Source: Paludibacter sp.
Lineage (GTDB): Bacteria; Bacteroidota; Bacteroidia; Bacteroidales; Paludibacteraceae
Assembly: GCA_028691965.1 (NCBI GenBank)
Contig: JAQUYE010000015.1
Coordinates: 1-44,177 of the forward strand
DNA length: 44,177 nt
Direction of reading: 5' to 3'
The notes under the pieces are model-generated. The model ran no database searches. It saw only the letters and a program-made list of their open reading frames with translations, and was not told where the DNA came from. This document shows, in pieces, positions 35,915 through 43,592 of this stretch. Each line of letters begins with the position of its first letter. Position 1 is the stretch's first letter. A program made the translations under genes and the position numbers.

Positions 35915-37288
35915 TTAAAGGTGAATTTTTCCAATTAAAATTGGAATGGCATTCCTGCCGATAGGGTCAGCTGTGGTTAGTCGGCTGTTCATAAATCCCA
36001 TTGGATTTAGTTGGAGTTTTAAACTAAGGTTTTTGTTTTCGCGATTCGCTGCCCTGGTGTAATTTAGAATAGCAAGTCCTAGTCCTGCCGAAGCACCGAT
36101 TGCCGACATAACCACTATCCATTTAGGATCATAATCGATGTATATGTCTTCGCTTTCGTTGGTGGAGCTAATTAATTGTCCTATTCCGGCTCCGATCAGT
36201 CCACCACCTGCCATGCTCAGAGAAGCAAACATAGCCTGACGGTTTGAGAAGTCGTGTTTCTTTGCCAGTCGGTCACCTATGAAGAGTCCTGCAGCAGTAC
36301 CAAGTGATCCTACTGCCGTATATAAGCGCATATCATCGGGTAAAATTAGTGACATCAGGCTTAATGGTAAGTAGCCTCCTGCCAGAGCAGCGCTTGCAGT
36401 AACAGAAGCATCACCCTGACTGTAATAATCTTTTTTGGAAATGGCATTGCCGGTCAGCAGTCCCCCAACTGCACCTGCGAGCAGACTGGCTGCTACAATG
36501 TTGGTTTTAAACGCATGATCCCCTTCGTAAAATCCAAGTGCATGTGATGCTCCAAGAGTTACCAGCATTCCGAAATCACTGTACATTCCGATGGTGGAAG
36601 CCTGGCCATCGTTGATCCCTTTACGACCGGCCCACTTATATCCTATAATACCCTCTGCAATACTTCCAACAAGGCCAAAGCCCAATGTTATCCTGAAGTC
36701 GGTATAGTTGTTTACTAGCATGGGAAGTAGCATGCCGTGAAGAATACCACGTGTTTGTCCATAAGCAGTCATAATCCCTTGTGATAGCGTAACTTCTTTG
36801 TTTCCAGTCGTCAGTAAAGGTATAACAAAGCCTGCACCCGAACTTAGAAAATAAATAGCAGGACTAAAGTCAGATGAAAGAATAGAAGAAACTGCCGTAC
36901 CATAAAAGCCATAGCTCACAACGCTATTCGCCAGCAGCAGACTCGAACGTCCTTCCTGATTGAGTATTGTTTTAGGAGAATAGAGCCTTGTTCGTTCACT
37001 TATATCCAACCGTAATGCTTCCAGTTCTGGTTCAGTAAGCAGTTTACGTGTACGGAACAAATCCTTTCCCGATCGGGTAACAATTTCGATGGAGTAGGTG
37101 CTATCGCTAGTTTGAAACAGGGTGGCTTCATGAAAATCCGGATATTCGGAAAAGATACCTAGTTTTTCAGCAAGTATGGCGTCGATTGATAGAATCTTGC
37201 CTGACGAATCAAAGCTGATTTGTCTGTCTTGGGCGGTTAATGTTAGTAAGCTTACAAGTAGCGCCAGGGTGAAACATGCTTTTTTCAT
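35915..37288 (-). CDS. Unknown exported polytopic protein, glycine- and alanine-rich
   Basis: I do not recognise this 457-residue protein. It has a signal peptide (MKKACFTLALLVSLLTLTAQ), then a soluble ~100-residue part (QISFDSSGKILSIDAILAEKLGIFSEYPDF...). About ten Gly/Ala-rich hydrophobic stretches follow, some alike (YGFYGTAVSSILSS, LLAGAVGGLLTGN, LSMAGGGLIGAGIGQLI), as if from repeated membrane hairpins. A ~45-residue basic tail closes it. Small-residue periodicity recalls glycine-zipper membrane proteins. No neighbour suggests a role: gdhA converges and the peroxidase gene diverges. Confidence 0.75.
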   Translation of the reverse strand: MKKACFTLALLVSLLTLTAQDRQISFDSSGKILSIDAILAEKLGIFSEYPDFHEATLFQTSDSTYSIEIVTRSGKDLFRTRKLLTEPELEALRLDISERTRLYSPKTILNQEGRSSLLLANSVVSYGFYGTAVSSILSSDFSPAIYFLSSGAGFVIPLLTTGNKEVTLSQGIMTAYGQTRGILHGMLLPMLVNNYTDFRITLGFGLVGSIAEGIIGYKWAGRKGINDGQASTIGMYSDFGMLVTLGASHALGFYEGDHAFKTNIVAASLLAGAVGGLLTGNAISKKDYYSQGDASVTASAALAGGYLPLSLMSLILPDDMRLYTAVGSLGTAAGLFIGDRLAKKHDFSNRQAMFASLSMAGGGLIGAGIGQLISSTNESEDIYIDYDPKWIVVMSAIGASAGLGLAILNYTRAANRENKNLSLKLQLNPMGFMNSRLTTADPIGRNAIPILIGKIHL

Positions 37289-37420
37289 ATGGTTATTTCA
37301 GATCTAAAGTGCAGGTTGGTACATTCCCGGATATAGATGTATACGGCTTCCCGTTTGTTGCATCTGTTTTTTGCAAAATTGAGATTAGGCGACAAAGGTA
37401 AGTCTTTTGAACAATATGTC

Positions 37421-37428
37421 TATCTTTG
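37421..37428 (+). promoter_or_regulatory. -7 box for the peroxidase-rimM pair
   Basis: TATCTTTG is a perfect -7 match, 48 bp before the ATG at 37477. TACCTTTG on the minus strand (37400-37393) may be the divergent -7 box for the unknown polytopic gene. Confidence 0.6.
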
Positions 37429-37476
37429 TGGTTAGAAAATGGATAGTATAACATTCACCCATTTTAAAATTAGCGT

Positions 37477-38013
37477 ATGAAAAAGATACTTTTGATACTT
37501 GCTGTGGTTTTGATCAGTCTGGGGTCAGTTCCTGCTCAGGGGATTTATGATTTTAATATGAATGATATTGATGGTAACCCGGTGTCGCTTAGCCAGTACA
37601 AGGGAAAAGTCGTAATGATAGTAAATGTGGCCAGTAAGTGTGGACTCACAAAGCAATACGAGGGTTTAGAAGCCATTTATAAAGAGTATAAGGATGAAGG
37701 ACTGGTAATTCTTGGTTTCCCTTGCAATCAGTTTATGGGGCAGGAGCCCGGTACCGAAGCCGAAATTCTGGAATTTTGCACCCTCAATTATGGAGTTACC
37801 TTTCCCATGTTTTCTAAAATTGAGGTGAACGGTGCAGGTACTCATCCGCTGTATCAATATTTAAAGAAAGAACTTCCGGGTGATGGCAAGAAGGCGGACA
37901 TTGAATGGAACTTTGCTAAGTTTTTGATTGGGCGCGACGGAAAGCCGGTTGAGCGGTTTAATCCGCGTGTGAAACCTGAAGATACTGTAAAGTCGATTGA
38001 AAAATTACTGTAA
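37477..38013 (+). CDS. Exported glutathione peroxidase-like thiol peroxidase
   Basis: This 178-residue GPx-family protein has a signal peptide (MKKILLILAVVLISLGSVPAQ). The peroxidatic Cys is C55 in NVASKCGLTKQYEGL, and the second conserved block is LGFPCNQFMGQEPG, whose Gln joins the active site. The Trp lies in IEWNFAKFLI. Cys rather than Sec is used. With Bacteroidota lacking glutathione in many cases, thioredoxin may be the reductant in the periplasm (inference). It is followed 3 bp later by rimM, probably in one transcript. Confidence 0.95.
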   Translation: MKKILLILAVVLISLGSVPAQGIYDFNMNDIDGNPVSLSQYKGKVVMIVNVASKCGLTKQYEGLEAIYKEYKDEGLVILGFPCNQFMGQEPGTEAEILEFCTLNYGVTFPMFSKIEVNGAGTHPLYQYLKKELPGDGKKADIEWNFAKFLIGRDGKPVERFNPRVKPEDTVKSIEKLL

Positions 38014-38016
38014 GCA

Positions 38017-38535
38017 ATGATTTTAAAAGATAATCTGATCCCTGTCGGACAGCTATTAAAGCCGCATGGCATACATGGAGAGCTTGTGTTCGAATTTAGT
38101 TCGGATGTGTTTGATCGTGAGGAAGTGCCCTTTTTTATTTTGGAGATTGAAGGGATATATGTACCTTTTCGGGTGGCATCTTACCGGCTACGTTCTTCAT
38201 CGACTGCCTTACTGAAACTTAAGGGTGTTGACACGGAAGAACAAGCACGGACTTTCTCGGGGTTGACTACCTATATCTCTAATGAGTACCTTGCTGAAAT
38301 GGAGGATACGGAAGTAGAGCCTCATTATTTTGAAGGGTTTTTGCTTATAGATATTCATCACGGAGAGATAGGAGAGATTTCGGAAGTGGATGAGACGACC
38401 GATAATGCTCTATTTGTAGTTCCTTGTGGCGACGACGAGTTGTTAATCCCTGTAAGTGAAGCTTATATTGTAGCCATTGACCACAACAAGCGTGAGATTA
38501 CCCTGAATCTTCCCGATGGACTTTTAGATCTCTGA
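38017..38535 (+). CDS. rimM: Ribosome maturation factor RimM
   Basis: This 172-residue protein assists 30S assembly, binding S19. Its RimM N-terminal barrel begins LIPVGQLLKPHGIHGELVFEF. A PRC-like C-terminal domain contains YFEGFLLIDIHHGEIGEISEVDETTDNALFVV and LLIPVSEAYIVAID. Its start lies 3 bp after the glutathione peroxidase stop. It ends one base from the convergent acyltransferase stop. Elsewhere rimM is usually grouped with rpsP or trmD; neither is nearby. Confidence 0.95.
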   Translation: MILKDNLIPVGQLLKPHGIHGELVFEFSSDVFDREEVPFFILEIEGIYVPFRVASYRLRSSSTALLKLKGVDTEEQARTFSGLTTYISNEYLAEMEDTEVEPHYFEGFLLIDIHHGEIGEISEVDETTDNALFVVPCGDDELLIPVSEAYIVAIDHNKREITLNLPDGLLDL

Positions 38536-38536
38536 G

Positions 38537-39355
38537 TTATTTTAACGAATAAACAATCTCTTTCACCCAGGCTGCCCATTCAGTCTGGGTTTTGCTTTTA
38601 TCGAAAGTTTGCCAGGGAATCGCTTTCCCTATGGTTATTGAAAACTTGCTTCCCTTTTGTTTGAACATTTCATCAGCAAGGTACATCATTTCTATATTGA
38701 ATTTTATTCCAAAGAATTTTCTTAGACGGGCAAGGTTGTAGAAAAAGGTCGAATTACGCCCTTCGAAATAAATTGGGACCACATCACGCTGGTATTGTAC
38801 AGCCTTGGCTATAAAGTTCTTTTTCCATTCAGGATCCATTACCTTGCCATTTATTTTACGCGAACACATCCCTGCAGGGAAGGTGACCAGGTGGTTGTCT
38901 GAATTATACAGTTCATCCATCATTTTTACATGATGCCTTGATTGAGAACCTAATTTGTTGACGGGTATAAACATCTCCTTCAGTGGTTCAAGGTTAGTAA
39001 GTAAGTCGTTTGAGAAAAAACGTACTTTCCCTTCGTACTCTCTTCCAATCAACATGCCTGTAGCCAAGCCATCAAGTCCACCCAGGGGATGGTTGCTTGC
39101 AAAGATATAACGACCATCTTTAGGTGGCAGGTTTTCCTTTCCTTTTATTTCAGTAGAAATTTTCATGAATTTTAATCCTGCTTCAATAAAATCCATGTTT
39201 TTAACTCCCGGGTTATCTTCGAAGAATTGGTTTATTTCATCTTGATGAGCTATTCGTTTCAGGTAATTAACAATAAATTTAGGGACTTTTTTGTCCTTTG
39301 CGCGCTGCTTTACCACCTTGTCGATATCGATCTTAATGATCCCTTCCTGCTTCAT
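38537..39355 (-). CDS. Lysophospholipid-type acyltransferase
   Basis: This 272-residue protein resembles PlsC-superfamily acyltransferases of Bacteroidota. The catalytic block is FASNHPLGGLDGLATG, with H89 and D95 five residues apart rather than the four of the standard NHX4D motif. Later blocks are FIPVNKLGSQSR, FPAGMCSRK (FPEGTRS-like) and VPIYFEGRNS. No transmembrane helix is evident. It could act in phospholipid or aminolipid (ornithine/glycine lipid) synthesis. Substrate is not inferable from sequence alone. A minus-strand -7 box TATTTTTG lies at 39395-39388. Confidence 0.85.
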   Translation of the reverse strand: MKQEGIIKIDIDKVVKQRAKDKKVPKFIVNYLKRIAHQDEINQFFEDNPGVKNMDFIEAGLKFMKISTEIKGKENLPPKDGRYIFASNHPLGGLDGLATGMLIGREYEGKVRFFSNDLLTNLEPLKEMFIPVNKLGSQSRHHVKMMDELYNSDNHLVTFPAGMCSRKINGKVMDPEWKKNFIAKAVQYQRDVVPIYFEGRNSTFFYNLARLRKFFGIKFNIEMMYLADEMFKQKGSKFSITIGKAIPWQTFDKSKTQTEWAAWVKEIVYSLK

Positions 39356-39387
39356 GAGCCTTCTTTTTTGTAATCTTAATTTGGCAG

Positions 39388-39395
39388 CAAAAATA
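39388..39395 (-). promoter_or_regulatory. -7 box for the acyltransferase gene
   Basis: The minus strand reads TATTTTTG, matching TAnnTTTG, 33 bp before the ATG at 39355. Confidence 0.5.
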
Positions 39396-39635
39396 GTAAA
39401 AATATATGGATGCGGATTCTATATTCAGGAAATGACTGCTGATTTAGTTTAAGAAGTGTTGTTTATTCAAAAAAGTACTCCCCACATAACTCCTTTTTTT
39501 ATGATATTAGTGATATGTGGTTTTTAAGTGTCAGTTAGCCAGCATTATGGGTGTATGCTGCTACAGTCGGACTTCTGTTGGCAAGTTGTTGATAACCCGT
39601 TAGCCAACTGTCTTTTTTTGTTGATAAATTATTTG

Positions 39636-39650
39636 GTGGGGGAATGTGGG
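39636..39650 (+). promoter_or_regulatory. MraZ operator (GTGGG-N5-GTGGG)
   Basis: GTGGG at 39636-39640 and at 39646-39650 are separated by 5 bp, the repeat and spacing known for MraZ binding sites, 52 bp upstream of the mraZ start codon. I see two copies, not the three or more of Escherichia coli. Autorepression of the division cluster by MraZ is inferred. Confidence 0.75.
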
Positions 39651-39701
39651 GAATTGAAAATCTTTTTATACTTTTACACTTGGAAAAAAGCTATATCATT
39701 C

Positions 39702-40154
39702 ATGTCCACATTTATAGGAAAATACGAAGCGAAAACCGATATTAAGGGGAGGGTGTTTATTCCTTCCGTTTATCGAAAGCTCCTGCCGGAGACAGATCGG
39801 GAGCGTTTGGTGATGCGCAGGGATACGGACAATGATTGTATGATTATCTATCCGGTGCCTGTGTGGAATGAAAAGGTTGAAGCGCTTAAGGCGGTGCTGG
39901 ATGAGTGGAATCCTGAAGATCAATTGCTGCTGATGCAGTATGTGTCGGAAGCTGAATGGGTCGATATTGATAGTCAGGGGCGGGTTCTGATTGCAAAACG
40001 CTATCTTCAGGAGATTGGTGTTGAGAGTTCAGATGTCCTGTTTGTTGGCATGATAGATCGTTTTGCATTGTGGGGAAAACCTAATTTTGAGAAGGCGGGC
40101 ATGTCGCGCCAGCAGATGTCGGTTATGCTAAAGGAAAAAATGATGAAAAAGTAA
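39702..40154 (+). CDS. mraZ: Transcriptional regulator MraZ
   Basis: The 150-residue protein has two AbrB-like SpoVT domains: STFIGKYEAKTDIKGRVFIPSVYRK and YVSEAEWVDIDSQGRVLIAKRYLQEIG, the latter with the DxxGR motif. It binds GTGGG repeats and represses the mra/dcw operon. The reading frame begins at 39528, but the ATG at 39702 gives the standard N-terminus and leaves the operator outside the gene. It leads mraZ-rsmH-ftsL-ftsI-murE; rsmH follows after 5 bp. Confidence 0.95.
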   Translation: MSTFIGKYEAKTDIKGRVFIPSVYRKLLPETDRERLVMRRDTDNDCMIIYPVPVWNEKVEALKAVLDEWNPEDQLLLMQYVSEAEWVDIDSQGRVLIAKRYLQEIGVESSDVLFVGMIDRFALWGKPNFEKAGMSRQQMSVMLKEKMMKK

Positions 40155-40159
40155 AGAGT

Positions 40160-41071
40160 ATGGAAGATCGGGTATATCACACGCCGGCTTTGTTGTCGGA
40201 ATGTATTGAAGGGTTGTCGATAAAGCCCGGTGGAGTGTATGTCGATTGTACGTTCGGAGGCGGTGGTCATTCAAAAGCAATACTTGATTGTTTAGGGCCA
40301 GACGGCAGGTTGTTTGGCTTTGATCAGGATGCGGATGCAATCGCCAATAGTCTTGATGACCCTCGTTTTACTTTTGTTCATGGGAATTTCCGATACCTTA
40401 GCAATTTTATGGATTATTTTGGTATAACCAAAGTAGACGGCATTCTGGCAGATCTGGGGGTGTCGTTTCATCATTTTGATGAGGCAGATCGTGGTTTCTC
40501 GTTCCGGTTTGAAGGGGAGTTGGACATGCGTATGAATCAAAAATCAGCACGTTCGGCCTCGTCAGTAATCAATACCTATTCAGAAGAACAGTTGGCCGAT
40601 GTATTTTACCTTTATGGTGAATTACATAATTCCCGTAAATTGGCAAGGGCAATTGCAAATCGCCGGTCTTCAGGTGAAATTAAAACAATCGCTGAATTCA
40701 GTGAATTGATGAAGCCTTTTTTTCCACGTGAAAAAGAAAAGAAAGAACTTTCAAAGCTTTTTCAGGCAATAAGAATAGAAGTGAATGATGAAATGGCTGC
40801 CTTGAAGGAGTTGTTGTTGCAGAGTGTTATGGTGTTGGGTAAAGAGAGCCGTCTTGTTGTGCTTACGTATCATTCCCTTGAGGATCGGTTGGTAAAGAAT
40901 TTCGTAAAGTCCGGTAATTTCGAAGGGAAACTTGAAAAAGACTTTTATGGAAATGTAATTGCACCGTTGCGTGCAGTCAATAATAAAGTTATCGTTGCTT
41001 CAGAGGAAGAGGTGTATCAAAACCCACGTTCACGAAGCGCTAAACTTCGTGTTGCAAGTGTAAAAAGTTGA
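40160..41071 (+). CDS. rsmH: 16S rRNA (cytosine1402-N4)-methyltransferase RsmH (MraW)
   Basis: At 303 residues this S-adenosylmethionine-dependent enzyme methylates C1402 of 16S rRNA. It begins YHTPALLSECIEGL. The SAM-binding motif is VDCTFGGGGHSKAIL, followed by GFDQDADAI and ILADLGVSFHHFDEADRGFSF. The C-terminus has VVLTYHSLEDRLVKNF. All family motifs are present. Spacing of 5 bp after mraZ and 4 bp before ftsL indicates one transcript. Confidence 0.97.
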   Translation: MEDRVYHTPALLSECIEGLSIKPGGVYVDCTFGGGGHSKAILDCLGPDGRLFGFDQDADAIANSLDDPRFTFVHGNFRYLSNFMDYFGITKVDGILADLGVSFHHFDEADRGFSFRFEGELDMRMNQKSARSASSVINTYSEEQLADVFYLYGELHNSRKLARAIANRRSSGEIKTIAEFSELMKPFFPREKEKKELSKLFQAIRIEVNDEMAALKELLLQSVMVLGKESRLVVLTYHSLEDRLVKNFVKSGNFEGKLEKDFYGNVIAPLRAVNNKVIVASEEEVYQNPRSRSAKLRVASVKS

Positions 41072-41075
41072 GTAC

Positions 41076-41435
41076 ATGAAGAAGTTAATTGAGCGAATTA
41101 AACAGAATGAAGACTTCAGGGACCTGGTTACCAGTAGTCCAAAGGATATATTAAACGGGAATATTCTAACAAAGAAGTTTTTTCGTCGTCAGTATTTGTT
41201 AATTGCCCTCATTGTATTTCTTGCTGTACTTTATATAAACAATCGTTATGAAAGTGAAAAGATGATGACTCAGATAAGCACCCTGAAAAAAGATATTCAG
41301 GATGCAAAGTATGAGTCGCTTACTATATCGGCTGAATTGGTGGAGATTAGTCGACAGTCGAATATCCAGCAGTTGCTGAACAGTAGAAATATGAAACTGA
41401 AACCAGGGATGCAATCGCCTATTGTGATTAAGTAG
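41076..41435 (+). CDS. ftsL: Cell division protein FtsL (Bacteroidota type)
   Basis: The 119-residue small bitopic protein has a cytosolic leader of ~45 residues, one transmembrane helix (YLLIALIVFLAVLYI, ~40-54) and a periplasmic coiled coil (NRYESEKMMTQISTLKKDIQDAKYESLTISAELVEIS). Sequence conservation of FtsL is low; the assignment rests on topology, length and position between rsmH and ftsI. It would recruit FtsI/FtsW to the division site. Confidence 0.88.
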   Translation: MKKLIERIKQNEDFRDLVTSSPKDILNGNILTKKFFRRQYLLIALIVFLAVLYINNRYESEKMMTQISTLKKDIQDAKYESLTISAELVEISRQSNIQQLLNSRNMKLKPGMQSPIVIK

Positions 41436-41449
41436 AACAACGGATAGCT

Positions 41450-43588
41450 ATGACAGATAAAAGAAAAGACATAGTAGTACGGTTCGGGATTATCTACCTG
41501 GTGATTTCTGTCCTTTTCGTGATGGTAATCTGGAAAATTGTACAGATACAATATGTGGAAGGAGAGCAGTGGATGAAGCTGGCTGAAAAGCAGAAGATTA
41601 CGGATATTATTGTAAAGCCTAAACGTGGTAATATCTTCTCTTCCGATGGCAGGTTACTTGCAAGTTCAATTCCAACCTACTATGTATACATGGATACACG
41701 AGTAGATGCGCTTCGTCTAAATAACGGTGAACTCTTCTACACCCACCTTGATTCCCTGTCCACGGCATTATCAGAATTTTTTGGAGATAAGTCGCCTTTA
41801 GCGTACAAGCGCATGTTGAAAAGTGGATTCGACAAGAAGACAGGCAGTTTGCTTTTGCACCCCAAACGAATCTCCTATTCCAGATTAAAAGAACTAAGAA
41901 AACTACCCCTTTTCAGAATGGGTCGTATTAAAAGCGGATTAATCGACCGGGAATATGTGCGTCGTGTAAAACCTTTCGGTTCACTTGCATCCAGAACTAT
42001 TGGTGATGTTTACGGCGATGAGGTGAAAGGTGGACGAAGCGGTTTGGAAGCTTCCTTTAACGAAGTCCTTGTCGGCACTGATGGAGTTTCAACTCGACAA
42101 AAGGTAGCTAATAAATACATCCAGACTGTTGAGGTTCCTCCTGTGGATGGTATGGACGTATATTCAACAATTGATGTTGAACTACAAGATGTAGCTGAAA
42201 AAGCATTGCGTGATACCATTGATGGAATGGGAGCTGTATCCGGTACTGTCGTCCTGATGGAGGTGGCAACCGGTGCGATTCGGGCTATGGTGAATTTGGA
42301 TCTTAACCCCAAAACCGGCGAGTACTACGAAAATACGAATCATGCATTACGTGATCAGGTAGAGCCGGGGTCGACCTTTAAAATAGCATCACTGATGGCA
42401 GTGCTTGATGAAGGGAAATATAAATTGTCGGATGAGTTCAATATCCATCACGGCTTGTATAAAATAGCAAACCGCGTAATGAGAGATCATAACGCGCACC
42501 GTGGAGGATACGATCGACTGAAGGTGGAAGAGATAATTCAGGCTTCATCCAATGTGGGTACTGCTCAAATGGTTATGGGAACATTCGGAGACAAACCGGA
42601 AAAGTACATTGAACGATTGTACTCATACCGGCTGAATGATTCTTTGCCTATCCAAATGAAGGGGGTTGCAAAACCCTGGATTAAGCACCCAAAGAAGGAT
42701 AAGGATTTGTGGTACGCTACCTCTCTTGCCTGGATATCCATCGGATATGAGACTAAAATACCTCCGATTTACTCACTTACCTTTTTCAATGCGATAGCTA
42801 ACAACGGAAAAATGGTAAAACCCCTGTTTGTACATGAAATACGTAAGAACGGGCAGCTTATAAATTCGTACCCGACTGAAGTAATGGTAGAACAACTCTG
42901 TAAACCATCGACTGTAAAGGATGTTCAACAGGCACTCAGAGGAGTGGTGGAAGGTAAGTATGCAACAGCAAGAAATGTAAAATCGGACATTGTAAGTATT
43001 GCAGGGAAAACAGGTACAGCGCTTATATCTCAGGGGGCTGCGGGATACCGGTCCGGACAAACCAAGTACAATGTTTCCTTTGCGGGGTATTTCCCTGCCG
43101 AGAATCCACAATATAGTTGTATCGTTGTGTTGAACGCGCCGAAAGGGATACCCTCAGGTGGTAGAATGGCTGGGTCGGTTTTCAAGGAAGTGGCCGAGCG
43201 GACTACTATTTTAAAGTCCAAACGCACTCCCGAACAAGTGGAAAAGGATACTATACATGTTGAACCTCATTGGCCGGCAAATAAAGGTGGCAATAATCTG
43301 GCTGTAAGTAAGGTTGCTGCTCACTTAAATATTCCTTATCAGGCTCCCCAAAGTAACTGGGTAACGCCGTGTAAGGAATCAATGGATCAACATCAGAACC
43401 ATGAATTCAAATTAAAACGTGGACAGATACCCGATGTACTGGGGATGGGTGCTAAAGATGCTGCCTTTGTGCTGGGTAACTTAGGATTGGATGTCCGGCT
43501 GAAAGGTCGTGGCAGGGTCGTGGCCCAGAGCCGGAAGCCCGGCACTGCATTGGGTGAAGGAGGAGTTATCGAGATTCAACTTCAATAA
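41450..43588 (+). CDS. ftsI: Division-specific penicillin-binding protein (transpeptidase) with PASTA domain
   Basis: This 712-residue class B PBP has a transmembrane helix (~11-30, GIIYLVISVLFVMVIW), a pedestal/dimerisation domain with KPKRGNIFSSDGRLLASS, and a transpeptidase domain. Active-site motifs: S308-x-x-K311 in EPGSTFKIA, S366-S-N368 in QASSNVG and K520-T-G522 in IAGKTGTA. One C-terminal PASTA domain (~653-712; QIPDVLGMGAKDAAFVLGNLG) is typical of Bacteroidota FtsI. It crosslinks septal peptidoglycan. murE starts 4 bp later. Confidence 0.95.
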   Translation: MTDKRKDIVVRFGIIYLVISVLFVMVIWKIVQIQYVEGEQWMKLAEKQKITDIIVKPKRGNIFSSDGRLLASSIPTYYVYMDTRVDALRLNNGELFYTHLDSLSTALSEFFGDKSPLAYKRMLKSGFDKKTGSLLLHPKRISYSRLKELRKLPLFRMGRIKSGLIDREYVRRVKPFGSLASRTIGDVYGDEVKGGRSGLEASFNEVLVGTDGVSTRQKVANKYIQTVEVPPVDGMDVYSTIDVELQDVAEKALRDTIDGMGAVSGTVVLMEVATGAIRAMVNLDLNPKTGEYYENTNHALRDQVEPGSTFKIASLMAVLDEGKYKLSDEFNIHHGLYKIANRVMRDHNAHRGGYDRLKVEEIIQASSNVGTAQMVMGTFGDKPEKYIERLYSYRLNDSLPIQMKGVAKPWIKHPKKDKDLWYATSLAWISIGYETKIPPIYSLTFFNAIANNGKMVKPLFVHEIRKNGQLINSYPTEVMVEQLCKPSTVKDVQQALRGVVEGKYATARNVKSDIVSIAGKTGTALISQGAAGYRSGQTKYNVSFAGYFPAENPQYSCIVVLNAPKGIPSGGRMAGSVFKEVAERTTILKSKRTPEQVEKDTIHVEPHWPANKGGNNLAVSKVAAHLNIPYQAPQSNWVTPCKESMDQHQNHEFKLKRGQIPDVLGMGAKDAAFVLGNLGLDVRLKGRGRVVAQSRKPGTALGEGGVIEIQLQ

Positions 43589-43592
43589 ACAA

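Larger units (their letters stand above)
39356..39701. other. 346-bp intergenic region between the acyltransferase and mraZ
   Basis: AT-rich, no gene recognised. A frame open from 39528 runs into mraZ, but its first 58 residues match nothing in MraZ. It contains the acyltransferase -7 box (minus, 39388-39395) and the MraZ-type repeats at 39636-39650. A single inverted GTGGGG copy lies near 39480-39485. Confidence 0.55.
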
